Shown here piece after piece: positions 21,441-33,478 of a stretch of 64,000 nucleotides of DNA (within the stretch, counting starts at the first letter, position 1; each line of letters begins with the position of its first letter). Position numbers and translations under genes: made by a program. This DNA comes from Piezodorus guildinii (lineage: Eukaryota; Arthropoda; Insecta; Hemiptera; Pentatomidae): positions 101,005,616 through 101,069,615 of the forward strand of contig CM041294.1 of assembly GCA_023052935.1 (NCBI GenBank), in the 5' to 3' direction. The notes below the pieces were generated by a model. That model was not told the origin of the DNA, searched no databases, and saw only the letters and a program-made list of their open reading frames with translations.

Positions 21441-24238
21441 TTGTATACAAAATTAAGAATAATAGTCATATTTCACTTTAAAATGAGGAACACTACAAAT
21501 ATGTTAACAAAAACTTGAACTATTTTTCTTTTTATGATTTTATGATATTAGTTACTAAGTTTGAAAGCGGTTGTGATTTTTAAAGGAATTGAGGTGCTGG
21601 CCCATATCCTAACCCCCAACCTGGAGGACCGGGGATTTGATTTTGGGCGTTCTGAAATACTAAGTTTCGGGATGTGACGCAAGTTGCAGAATCCGAAGAA
21701 AAATGATATTAGTGTGAGGTACAATAGTATCTCCGCATGCACATATGTTAGTATTATATAGTCATACATGAATGCACTATTGTTGTATTTACTACATTAT
21801 AAATAATGCAAACAGTAGTTTTATTTAGTTCAAGCAATCTCATATACTACTTTTATTAATATTATAAGTATAACCTTAAGTTTCTTTTTGTAATGTTTTT
21901 ATTTTTATGCCAGACCAAAACTCAGTTTTTGTTCTTTATTGTTATTCTTATGGGACAGAAGGCCCCAGAATAAAATTTGCTTTTATTTTTTCTTTCTTAT
22001 AAGCCTTTCAGGTTATTAGCCAAGTTAAAATTTAGTAAGGATACGGTTTTGAAACACAATAACAAATTTATGAATTTTTTTTTTTAGTATTTTGTGTTAG
22101 GTATAACTTGTTAGATACATAAAGTGGTGCTAAAGGCTAGGAAGTTTAAAGATTAGAAGGGGCGGCCCAAGATCTGGGGCAGCAATCTAAGGACACCTAG
22201 CGGCCGTCACAGAGCAAGGCTACTCGCGAAGGACAGTCCGCTTCCCGCGTCTCGAAGGGTTGGACGGACGGCTACACTGCTGAGGGCGTTTAGGAGGTTG
22301 GAAGCTGTTCAATGTTACCGGAAATCTGAGATAGGGATTCAGCAGTTTCTCTATTGAATATTTGTTGCATGGCTTTGTTGAACATTCAAGTCCGAACCAA
22401 AAGCACTAAGAACTTTTTCGTACTCGTTACAATTTCATAATCTGAACTATTCCTCATCGGTTTTAGAATGATTATTAGGAAGCAATTTTAGCAAAACCAT
22501 TTATATAATCATTTTTTGAAGGTATTTTAAAGTTCTTTAATTTTCGCAGAATAATATTTATGATAAATATAATACTTTTTGAGGTATTTACAAAAAACTG
22601 AAAACAATATAATTATTTTCTCATTCTGTCCCTCTGCCCTACAAAACCCAAAGCGGAAATTTCTGCTACTTTTTATAAGTTAATGAAGGAAGGGTACTGA
22701 ACAATATCTGACAAGTTTCAGCTTTTTTTTTGGATGTTCAGGTTTTGCCTATTTTTTTATCTAATTTTACTGTACTATTTGAGTCAAAATCACATATACT
22801 ACAGGGGACAAAAATATATCTTTTATTGCTGAAAGGCATTATAAAGTCAAACAATATCCGCTGTATGCTATTTTGGCTTAAGGGCTTGGTGAGTAGGGCG
22901 AAAGTAACTAGAATACCAAAAAATTGCTAGTTATGAGATCTCCTAGTTTAAAAACGCTTAGGAAATTTCACTTTAGTTGGAGATGCCGAAGAGTGCTGAC
23001 CTCTCTCATGCCTGACACTCCAGTTATATAATATTTATGTCGCATCCGCTTATTATCGCGATGAGAGTTACAGGTGTGGATAAAAAATTCTTTCTTTCAA
23101 ATCTGTCACGACTAGATACTTTTACATATTTTCATGCTATTTTCAATAACAAAAAAAAAAAAATATTGCAGGGCAGCTGTCAACTGATAATGAGACAGGA
23201 AAAATAATACAGATCACTAGGTGTAACCCGCTTTGCTGGCGAATATTTAATTTTGTGTTAGTTTAAATTTAAATATAACTGATTTTCTGGTTAGAGTAAA
23301 TATAGTATGACCCCACTTTCCGTTAATCAGTTAACCTTTTAGCTATTTTTATGTACAGCGTATAAAGTGATTATTTAGGGCCAGATTCTAGTTTGTATTC
23401 TGTCAAAAAATTGCACACCAGAAGAGGTAGGAATACCCATAATGACTCATTACCTTTTATCTTTTAAACATCATTTATCGTCACGAATCGTTCAACGTAA
23501 GAATGAATTATTCCTATCCGTTAGTGAAGCCTTTCACCTAAAAGTAAACTGTGATTTTAGGTATTAGTTCGATATATTTTTTTAATAATGAAATCCTTTT
23601 TAGTCCTCATAAAGCATTTTAAAAATGAAATAAGAATTGAACTTTTTTCCATGGGGACCTAGACACGAAACCTGGATACGAAGTCAAAAATACTTCTATA
23701 GATTTTTTTAGATTAAGATTTTTATTTTTCAGTATTTTACAAATGGCCACATGCCTCAAACTTTATATATGTTGTGGTAATTTCACCAATTAAATGTTAC
23801 TTTTATGTGATATTTACACTAGAGGTTAATGGCTAAAAACAAAAACGTACACAATATCAATGTTATGAATAGATATGTCATGAATTGAGTATATTTCTTA
23901 ATACTGGTCAATTTAAGATGGTTTTGCCTTCACGTCGTTAGAAATGGGATTATCTTTCAAATGAGTAATTAAAGTTCTTTTAGAATAAATTTTTTGTGGA
24001 TTAAACGATAAAAACTTATGAGTCACTAAGGTAATAGCTGTCAGATTTGATGAATTTCTGTTATATAAATAACTATATCGTCAGTAGGAGATAAATTAAA
24101 AAAAACTAAAGAGAATAAAATTAAACTTTTTTTCATACCCCTTCGAAAATATAAATTGTTCAATTCCGTTTTATCGTGAAAATGTATGCTTAGTCATCCA
24201 AGCCAAGTTTTAATCATAATAACTTTTATAGATGAAAC
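21441..24238. other. AT-rich, no gene assigned
   Basis: GC patches at about 21590-21690 and 22150-22330 are unassigned. Otherwise featureless. Confidence 0.45.
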
Positions 24239-24604
24239 AATCAGGAGTCATTTTTTTAATATTTTGCTAACGTTTCGGCTCAAGCTTGTGAGCCCTCATC
24301 AGGGCTACAAACATCAGAACAAAAGAGATACATATTAATGTGATAATAAACATTTTTTTAATATAGTGACAATGATAACATTTGAAATAAAACAGAAAAT
24401 ATACCAACATACTTAAATATTATAGATACAAATAATGATATATGATAAAAAATATGATGATGATAAGCATAAAAACAAAACTTTAGACTTTAATATAGAA
24501 GTAAAAAATTATATATAAATGTAGCCCTGATAAGGGCTCACAAGCATGAGCCGAAACGTTGGCAAAATTTAAAAAAAAATTAAAAAAATGACTGACTCCT
24601 GATT
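24239..24604. mobile_element. foldback element with a hammerhead-ribozyme motif in each arm
   Basis: Inverted arms of about 65-85 bases start AATCAGGAGTCA (24239) and end TGACTCCTGATT (24604). Each arm carries the block CTGATGA (or CTGATAA), a GGCTC/GAGCC hairpin, then GAAACGTT. In the left arm it reads on the minus strand (24269-24302). In the right arm it reads on the plus strand (24527-24560, core mutated to CTGATAA). The interior of about 210 bases is AT-rich and non-coding. Such motifs are known from Penelope-like elements and retrozymes; the assignment to either is inference. Confidence 0.65.
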
Positions 24605-25217
24605 ATGCCACCTATGATAGTTTCTACAGTCGACTATACATCCTCAATATAATAACTTTTAATGTTCCGCGCTGATTTCCCAGGCATTATCATTATTTTA
24701 AAATAAATATAAAAGCTATTTTATTTTGGCATGAATTATTAATTAAAGGTTTTAAAAATATATATTTTTTTAACCACTTAAAAGACGAATTTCACCAAAC
24801 CCATGCCTTATTGCACAACTAGACGGTAAGACGAAAATCCAGGAAAAGCTTCCGCTTCACAATCTATGTCATTTGAGATACTTCGAAGAAAAAATAAATT
24901 TTCATTTATAAATAGAGATAAATTAATACTGTAATAATAATATGGATTATTACATAATTCTTTTCCCACCACCTTTCATGACTTTTGAGTATAATCTACC
25001 TTACATAGAAGGCGAATATTATAGTAATTACGTTGTTTTTTTTCGTAATTTATTAGATGGGTTTTGAATTTTTTTTTCACTCTTTATGCATAATTTAAAA
25101 GTGGTTAGCGCCCCAGTGACATTCTACCCTCACGGAGCGCGGGCGTCCTTGGTTCTCTCACATTCACTCGGCTGACCCAGCAACTAACACGTTCTAGGTA
25201 ATTAATTAGCAACTTAC
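24605..25217. other. no feature recognised
   Basis: AT-rich; nothing supported except the GC-richer flank of the next entry. Confidence 0.5.
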
Positions 25218-25272
25218 AGGTATTCAGAGCGCCCTGCAGGCATGAATACGGAATTTGTGTCAAAGTCCTTAC
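25218..25272 (-). CDS. candidate micro-exon on the minus strand
   Basis: On the minus strand a pyrimidine tract and TTTCAG acceptor (TTATTTCTTCTGTTTCAG) precede 55 bases open in one frame (KDFDTNSVFMPAGRSEY), followed by a consensus GTAAGTT donor. Both splice sites are strong and the peptide is protein-like. I do not recognise it, and its length is too short for certainty. Confidence 0.28.
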
Positions 25273-25740
25273 CTGAAACAGAAGAAATAATTTATTCAGA
25301 GAGGAGAAAGGAGGAAAACGCAAGTATATATTCAGTATTTATCGCCAATTAAAATCTTAAAATGTATCATTAAGTCGTTGGATACATTAATGTGTCTGGA
25401 TAATTAAAAAAATAACTAACTCCATGCAACTCTCAATATAGAATCTATGAATAATTTATCATTAATATTACAGCAGAAATATAAACAAGATTTGTAACAC
25501 CTAGTTTCAGTTTCTTGATTAACAATAATTCTTATTGAGGTACATTGAACCCCTCGGAATTGAACAACTTGTCCAATTAAACATGGGTTCGGTTATTCTT
25601 TTTCTGATCATATTTATAATTGTATTGACGAGTATAAATTTAAAAATGTTCTAACACTTAAATATATATATGCGTCTTATTCAAGAAGGTATCAAAATAT
25701 TAATTTAGTCAATTTTTTTTTCCGAATTATCCTAGGCACT
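25273..25740. other. no feature recognised
   Basis: AT-rich; nothing supported. Confidence 0.5.
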
Positions 25741-26030
25741 GCAGCCTCATTATTGGGCTTATTGTGTGCCGTCCATCCTACTGTTAACACAGGCCTATTG
25801 ACTAGGTGAATCTGTGACCAAACTGTAGGGATTGATCAGTTCACACAACTTGGAATCTATAAGATGCCAAAATGGTAAAACCTGGACAACTGCATACCAC
25901 ATGATATACAGTTTCATCTTCCTTCTTGCAGAATCTGCAAGTTAGTGAGGCCACCAACCCCATAGTCAATATTAGTGATGAGAGTATAAAATGTGTACAC
26001 CAATTTGGTGAGAGTTGACGTAACAATAAA
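25741..26030 (-). pseudogene. C-terminal remnant of a non-LTR retrotransposon ORF2 (zinc-knuckle region)
   Basis: A 60-codon open run on the minus strand contains CRFCKKEDETVYHVVCSCP, the CxxC...ET--H---C-CP motif that ends the polymerase of several LINE clades. No RT core or RNase H remains next to it. It shares no sequence with the Jockey-1 copies, so it represents a different LINE family. Dead fragment. Confidence 0.68.
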
Positions 26031-28039
26031 AAAATATATATGGTGTTATATACTATACATTTTAAGTTAATTTAAAATAAGCCATGGAGATATAAATACA
26101 TAATTGCAAGCAGATATATATATATATATATATATATAATTTTAAAATCAGAATCATAATATTTCCCCTCCCCCTCCTAAAAAAGCGTAAAACATTAAAA
26201 TGAAAAAGCTGGTTTATCATTTGATTTTGTAGAATAAAGTTTTGTATTTTTACTTTTTAGGCTACTTTATGTGATTGTAATTGTAATGATAGAAAATTGG
26301 ACGTGTAATCCAATATATCTAAAATTATGAATATGTATGTCTATTTTTCTATGTAATTTTTTTAAAAACTGTTTAATGTTTCGTTAGATTTTCAGGATAT
26401 ATTTAAACTACCTCGAACGTTGAACTTACTTATAGTTCTACTATTTTTTCAAGGACTTTTTATTTTGTTGACAATAAAATGGACTACACCTCTATGTAAA
26501 AATTTTAAGTTTACTACATTTTAAGAAAATAATATTGTTAACAAAAATTTATGGTTATCCGATTTTTTTTTGCCAGGCTACTGTTTTTTTTGTGGATACA
26601 GCTCGCTCATTTTCTGGTAAAACCCTGTTTACGTAACTCAGAAGCCAAAAGCGGAGAATCAACTTCCGGAACCAGCTCCCAAAAACAATGGCTACAAAAG
26701 GAGCATCTAATTCTATTCAGTGTGCCAATTAGATACTCCGCCACTTTCCATACGGAATTGCTAGGGCGTGCAGACCCTTATCTCGTCGCGCTCTTCAGGT
26801 TGGATATGCTAAGTCAGCGGGTAATTAGGAACAGATACTGCCACCTGAACGAAGGATCAGGTGGGTCTGCGATCAATTAAGTATTATGGAGTTAAGTTCT
26901 TCTTGTGATAAAATCTGAAACGCAACAATTGTAATGCCAGTTCCGTTGATTACAAACATTATCTCGGATATGCTTGTCACGTCATGGACCCGATCGAAAT
27001 TATATCAAGACCGAAATGATGAATACAAAAGCGAAGGAACGTTTTAATTTGACATGTGACCTTTATCCCACGCCAGGAATTGGTACACGATCATCCAAGG
27101 ACATTGGGGCATCAAACTCCTCAATGCCTGCAACGCTCTCGGGAAGCTCACGAACCGCCCAGTCAAAGAGGTCAGGTTGAGAAACCTAGAGCTTTTTGTG
27201 TCTTGTGTGAAATATTAGCGGAGTAGACTAGGCACTTTTTAAGTAGAGGTGCTTTTTTTGAAAGCGGGCCGAGCAGTTCGAAAAAGGAGTTGGCCTCCGA
27301 ATTCGGAAACCGCCCCACATGCTCCTCTGGACGGTAAAAAAAATGGTTTTCACATTTTTAATGAGCTGGCACCTCGTAGTAGTGAAAGTTCGGAGGAAAA
27401 GGTGGTCAGCGACTACTTGTTAGTCACTTGGTCCGGATTTACCTCAACATCTGCCATTTATGTCAAAACATTAGAGTGGTCAGTATTTCCTTGGTTATTA
27501 AGAACAATGAATCTAAATTTTACTTTCACATACCTATATACGGAATATACATAATAATGAGATGTATTGCGATCATGAAAATAAGTGAGATCAAACACCC
27601 TAGTCTCGCAAAAAAAGGGTTTTTTTCGGAAGTAAATTTTGATGGATAATCTTTTAGCAAATAGCCTTTTTGGGTGTGCACTTCATATCTAAAGCATTTT
27701 AGGCGAAGAACACTGTATGCAACCAAAAGGTTTGGCCAGGAATGCTTTAATTACAAAAAGTTCAATTCCAATATATGAAATGAAAAAAAGTTTTTATGAT
27801 CCTGGGACTAAAGTTACTTGAGAATGAAAAGAATGTACAGGTTTAATGACCGGAATAGTGTGGTCATTTAAATAACGAAAGCTAAACTAAAATAAGAAAT
27901 GAGTTGTACTAAACTATTGAGTTGTAAACTATGTACATATTTACAAATCAAACTTTTAGAATAAAATAAATAGACATAAATGGATACTTCATTAGAGATA
28001 ATTGAAATAGTATAAAAACTAATCAAATTTGGTATTTAT
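26031..28039. other. no gene assigned
   Basis: (TA)n at about 26109-26139. GC-richer patches with open runs at 26551-26880 and 26974-27180 show no recognisable motif. Also unassigned is 27249-27420. Confidence 0.4.
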
Positions 28040-28330
28040 GGCATCTGCGGTTCGGGGTTATTGTATGTTTGAATGAGAAATGAAAAGGTGGTTAAAATAG
28101 AGCGATTTAAAGGAGGTACCAGTTTTTGCATGACGGATCTCAGGAGGGATAGAGTTCCAAACAGAGGCAACTGTGGACAGAAGGAGGAGGATAAAGGTCA
28201 GAAAGACGGGTTTGGAAGATATAGCTGGGAAGCTGAGTTCTGAATACCTGATAGGGGAAGGAAGCTAAGGAATACTGGCATCTGTAATGAGGATAAAGCC
28301 ACGTTAACTCGTTATATGCAATAAACACTA
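28040..28330 (-). pseudogene. C-terminal remnant of a second CR1/L2-like reverse transcriptase
   Basis: Minus strand, about 28175 down to 28050, reads SVWNSIPPEIRHAKTGTSFK then SLYFNHLF and a stop. This is the same C-terminal signature (WN-IP-EIR---S-FK---) as at 21186-21440 but a different sequence. The upstream part (QLPSYIFQTRLSDL) needs a frame change to join it. Dead fragment. Confidence 0.65.
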
Positions 28331-29126
28331 AATATGTCTTCTATGATATTTCGGACGCGTTCCAGAATTTTCACTTATGGAATAGGAGAAATAAAAAAAT
28401 CATTGAAACTATAATAATTCATAAAATATTAATATAATAAATATAAAATATTCATAAAATAGTCGATTAATGGAAAGACAAAAAACTGCATTACCTTTTA
28501 AAGATCAAAACTTTTATTATTATTTTATGGAATATAAATTATAGTTGTTTTTTTTTTTTTTAAATGAATTAAATCAGATAGCAATGAAAAAATATCATGA
28601 TTATCGTAATCATAACTGTTATTTAATAAAATGAATATAACAATAGTCTCTATGGTTGTGAATTATATAAATTAATTAATATACAATAGCGTAATATAAT
28701 ACATGGTAAAAGCTAGACGTAGGTGAGACTGTAGACAGGGAAGGAAGGCTAGTTTTACCGACAGCTCAGGTAACGGAACATGCTAGTGTCCTTGGCTCAT
28801 CTTGACCTGGCTACTGTATATTACCATACTCCAGGTCAGTGTCTTCTTCCACTATCTCTTCCACTATCTATTCCATTATTTATTATATACTCAACCAATC
28901 ATTAGAACTGAATCTAATTTTATTCATATTTATGATTATTGGAGTAACTGATAAAATTTCCAAGGGAGACCTGTAGGTTTTCCTTCCCTTCCTGTACCCT
29001 ATGAGATACTTAAAAATAAATAATATTATTCTATGCATGCAATGTCATATTTAGGGAAATGATATAAGGATGAGAACAGAGTTAAAACTAATTAATATAA
29101 AAGTTTATATCACATAAGATATTATT
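28331..29126. other. no feature recognised
   Basis: AT-rich; nothing supported. Confidence 0.5.
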
Positions 29127-29138
29127 AATATTATTAGA

Positions 29139-29399
29139 GGGGTCACCTGTACCATGGTGGTTCCTGGGTTCAAACCGGCAGGTGCTCCTAGGAATTTCAA
29201 TGACAGTAAATAATCCTTTGTTATGCCATCCTTCGAAGGGGACGTTAAAAGGTGGTCCCGAACCTGTGCGATGTCAGGTAGTTGTTAAAGATCGCTATCC
29301 TAATTAAACCTGGATAGACAAAATTTAGGACTCCCACAGTAGCATAGTCCGATTAGCCACAGTAGCATAAAGGGACGTTAAATAAATAAACACACAAAC
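29139..29399 (+). mobile_element. SINE2c with perfect target-site duplication
   Basis: Perfect 12-base duplication AATATTATTAGA at 29127-29138 and 29400-29411. The head holds a good B box, GGGTTCAAACC (about 29164-29174), while the A-box region differs from SINE2b. The body GTGCGATGTCAGGT, AAAGATCGCTATCCTAATTA and TTTAGGACTCCCACAGTAGC matches the family. The tail is AAATAAATAAACACACAAAC. Confidence 0.88.
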
Positions 29400-29411
29400 A
29401 ATATTATTAGA

Positions 29412-29679
29412 TTCTTCCTAATTGACTTGGAAGCAATACAAATTTAAGGGAACAAACTATCTTGCTTATATATTTATTCACGCAAATTAAAAGTTTTTCA
29501 TCATTAAACATAAAAATTAATTATTTTAGCTTCAAACCTAAGTGATATAAATATTTTAGGTTTTGCGATGGTTAAGTCTATCTCTTTTCAATATTTATAA
29601 AATTTTGTCGTGATTTTTGGTTTCCGTTAACTCCATCATGCGACGGATTTTGATAGGTTTTTCTCTATAGTTTAGGGCA
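29412..29679. other. no feature recognised
   Basis: AT-rich; nothing supported. Confidence 0.5.
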
Positions 29680-29935
29680 TTCTTTCCAAAAGGTTTAAAA
29701 GTACAATACATTGCAATTAAGTTTTCATTTCGATGAGAAATGTTCTGTAATCAAGTCAACACAAAATCTTGCCTAAAATATGAGTAGTACTATTTATTAT
29801 AGACATGTATAAGATGTATCGTATATTATAGACGAACAATATACTGTTGAAAAGCGCAAGATTTTAGAAAAGTCACTTTGCAGTATAAGAAGTGCACGTT
29901 AATAGGAAGGTGTTTGGCAAGCTTAAAAAGTTATG
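29680..29935 (+). repeat. R-A interspersed repeat, copy 2 (diverged)
   Basis: Blocks ACAATACATTGCAATTAAG, TGTTGAAAAGCGCAAG then ATTTTAGAAAA, and GTTAATAGGAAG run in the same order as in copies 1, 3 and 4. Family unknown. Confidence 0.45.
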
Positions 29936-32699
29936 AACATATCTTTTTTTCGAATGAACTGATGATCCCGAAGCGATAAACTATATATCGTTCAAACAGT
30001 GCTTTTTTAAATTTAAACGAAGCTGCATTTGCATTTAACTTAGAACCGGTCAATAGTACTCTTATTAATAGATATTAAAGCTTATATATGAATCAGGATA
30101 TAGTAAATGACCATTAAGTGAAAGTTGTTCCTAAGAAAAAACTCTTAGTATATCTTTTAAGCGAGTGAGGCAGTTTTCCTGGTGCACGACCCTAGTAGAT
30201 TGATATGGTAAAAAATACAGTACATTCTTAAAATCCGTCCTGTGTTTAAATGAAAACAAGGTACGTGTTTGAGGTGAAATGGGGAATAAGGGTATAGTTG
30301 AATGCCTAAGTGCACAAAGAGAATGTGATGCTTGTTAGAATTCTAGGTACATGCTATGCACTCCATATTTTTTTTATTATGTAAAAAAAAAAAAAAAAAC
30401 ACCAACAAAAACGATAGGTTTCCGATGTTTATACAACATTATATATTCATCAAGAATCTTTTTCTCTACTACCTCATTTATTCTTTGAAGCATTAGAAAC
30501 AATTAATGCTTTTTAAAGATGGATTTTTGGGTAAAGAATAGATGAAACGTACGCGGTAATCTAGATTGCACTGGAAATCTGATAAAGATATCATCGCGTG
30601 TTAGAAAATGCTTTTACGGAGAAATCTTGTGGCATGTTTTAGGAAAACGGGTGTTTTTCTTCTAAAATCTTACTTTCTCGAATTACGTTATTATTGTAAC
30701 CGTTTAGAACGGATTATTTCCCATTCGTATATGACACTTGAGCAGTGAAATAGCCCGGAGGTATTTCGTCTGAACGAAGAATTAGTGGACTTTTGTAACC
30801 ATTTCCAAAAATATTGGTCCTTATATACATTAATATATTTAAAGAAAACTTTTAGGTATATCAAAATATATAGTTATTCTATCTATAACAATATATATTA
30901 GAGCAAAAGTTTTTACAAAAAAAAGGTAGATGGTGAAGTAAAAAAAAACAATGAACCTTTAATTTTTATTTGATGTCATTAAAGAAAGAGATTAAATGTT
31001 TTTTTTTTCCTTTGTTTAAAAGATATCTTTAAACTTTCTAGAATAGTCTTATCCAAAACTGTGATTTTTGTATATTAAGTGCAAGTATTTGTCATTATAA
31101 ATTACAAGGAATTTAAATTTTGGTTTCTTTATTTTTATTAAGGAGTTCACAAACCGATTATGTAGAATTATATACTATTTGTTTTCTATATTTCTTATCA
31201 AGATTTGTAAGATTAACATTTATCTTTTTTTTTATTTATTTTCATTAATGAAATATTGTAATCAACCAAAATAAAGCATACTATTATCTTCCCTCAAAAT
31301 TTGAGGTTTCAAGATAAGTATCTATCAAGATAATGAATAAAAAAAAATCCGTCTGTCCGCCTTAATTTGATAGAAAATTTAATTTCATAAAAAAAAACAA
31401 AAAACAAAAAAAAACATTGAAATCGATTAAGAAATAGCATTTTAAACATAGCAGCAGTGATTGGCCATTTTAAAACTTATGAAGATAATTGTTAATATTG
31501 TTGAGATAAACGATGATATTGACCTAGTTAGTTTTAACTTGATTACCAAAAAAGTAAAATAAATAATACATAATTATTATAATTGTATTATTATTGGATT
31601 CCACCACTATAAATCACACTTTTATAAATCACGTCTATTATATTGCTAGAAACTCGTTTATACTACTGCTGAATTCGTATTTCGACTTTTATTTCTTTAT
31701 TTTAACATGTCATTTTTTTTCGTACTATAGTGATAGTATTATACATATTTTCTCAAAATGATGTTTTGGCTACTACTATCAGTTTTTACTATTACTATCA
31801 GTATAGAAATATTTAATATCAGGCATGAGTTCTTAGTGAAAATGACGTAAATTTAATTAATTATCAAATATACCGTAACCTGTTACCTCAAGAACGTTAT
31901 TTATTTTTTTATAGTTATGGCCTAGAGAGGGAATCCAAGAACAGTAACGCCTGCTGAGTTTATTGTTAGTGGAGATTAAGCTGCAGTTACAGTGACCTTT
32001 TGCGGCGGCATCCAGTTGCAGCTTCGACTGCTTCCTTCTGAGGCAACACTCATCTACCCAAGGCCTTCATATTCCAACGGACTCAGTTATGTCGAGAGTA
32101 GATCACCATTCCACATTTATTTATTTGAGATAGCCTAAAAGATACCGAGATACACTTTCTGCCGCCTTCTTAAATCCGAAATCTTATCCTTTAGACCAAA
32201 TGCGTCGAGCTCTAAACCGCAACGATTTATTTTATAGATCAGCCAGTTGATAACCTTTCTTGACTGAAGTGGATTGCTTAGAACAGTGCGATACTGTCAA
32301 GGAAAAGTGCTCGTAAAACATTTCAGGATTATATTTCCTCATAACTAAACTCTGACTTGACTTTAAAATTAAAAGTGTTGATTAGTCTAATGTATATAAC
32401 AAATTTAGGTACGAGTGTGATTTATACGAACAATTCTTATAAAAATGGCCTTATTAATTATTAAATTAAAAAAAAAAAATGTAAATGCTTTCTCAGCGTC
32501 CTTTAAAATATGTCAAGGGAACGAGTAAAATAAAGTTATACTTATTTTCTTTGATTAAATGAATAAATAAGATAAATATAAATAAATACAAGATCGTTCA
32601 CTTTGTAAATATTTTATATACATCAGCAATGTACTATAACAAATTGATAACTGATGATTTAAATTAATAATATTTAATCTATTATCCAAGCTAAGGATA
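29936..32699. other. AT-rich, no gene assigned
   Basis: Homopolymer A at about 30383-30400. A GC-richer patch at 31920-32240 is unassigned. No coding signal. Confidence 0.45.
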
Positions 32700-33115
32700 T
32701 TTTTTTATTGTTTATAGGTTTAGCTTTTCATAGAAAAAAAGTACTTATTAAAAACAAAATTAATTTCCGAGCAGTAGTAAATTAATGCAATTTTTCGTTT
32801 TTGAACATAAGAACAGTAATATACAGTTGGAAAGCTAAAAATTTAAGAAAAAATATTATCTTATACAGAAGCTTGTAAAAGTTAATAAAGATTGACGATA
32901 AGCCGAAAAAAATTAACTGATTATTTAGATAATTATAAAATAGATTTTTTAATAAAATACATGTTTCTATAGAAATAAAATTTAATTAGTTCTTTAATAG
33001 TTTCACTCATTTTTTATCTCTAACTGTATTTGAAAATTCTTTAATCGATTTTAACACTGGAGGTAAGTAGAAGTCGTGTGTTACCTGCACCAGATTTTTT
33101 TAGATACGATGATTT
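32700..33115 (+). repeat. R-A interspersed repeat, copy 3 (uninterrupted reference)
   Basis: 32800-33115 aligns along its whole length with 47330-47625 plus 48467-48575. Shared blocks are AGAACAGTAATATA, TTATCTTATA, GTAAAAGTTAA, ATAAGCCG, TTTAATAAAA, CATGTTTCTAT, then GGAGGTAAGT and GCACCAG. It is the empty-site version of the copy that Jockey-2 entered. Confidence 0.6.
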
Positions 33116-33437
33116 GTAAGGAGATTGATATTTCTAAAAAATAAAAATAACAAATGTTACTGAAGTTGCAAAATTATAAGCTTTTCCACGGAAGTATCGT
33201 TTTTCGTATAACGGAGTAGTATAATCTATCCAGTGATCATGCAATATTTGGAACATTAATTTTACAGCTAATGATTGATAAATATAACCTTATTTCCATA
33301 CTTTATAATTGTCATCTTATTATCATTTTACATTTAATATTATTTATGTTCCCATAATTTATTACTGTCATATTATTATTATATACCCAACGCATTATTA
33401 AGTCTATAATTACATTGGTTGTTATCTTGTTTCTTTT

Positions 33438-33478
33438 AGCTCTGATGAAGGCCCACATTGTAGGCCGAAACGTCGGCA
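33438..33478 (+). ncRNA. candidate type I hammerhead ribozyme
   Basis: CTGATGA (33442-33448) is followed by a four-pair stem II GGCC/GGCC (33450-33453 with 33463-33466), then GAAA (33467-33470) and C-G-T-C. A three-pair stem I can form between 33439-33441 (GCT) and 33475-33477 (GGC). All conserved core nucleotides are present. Stem III would be the palindrome ACGT with no loop, so cleavage would need a dimer, as described for hammerheads of Penelope-like elements. The two motifs at 24269-24302 and 24527-24560 share this architecture. Activity is inferred, not shown. Confidence 0.62.
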
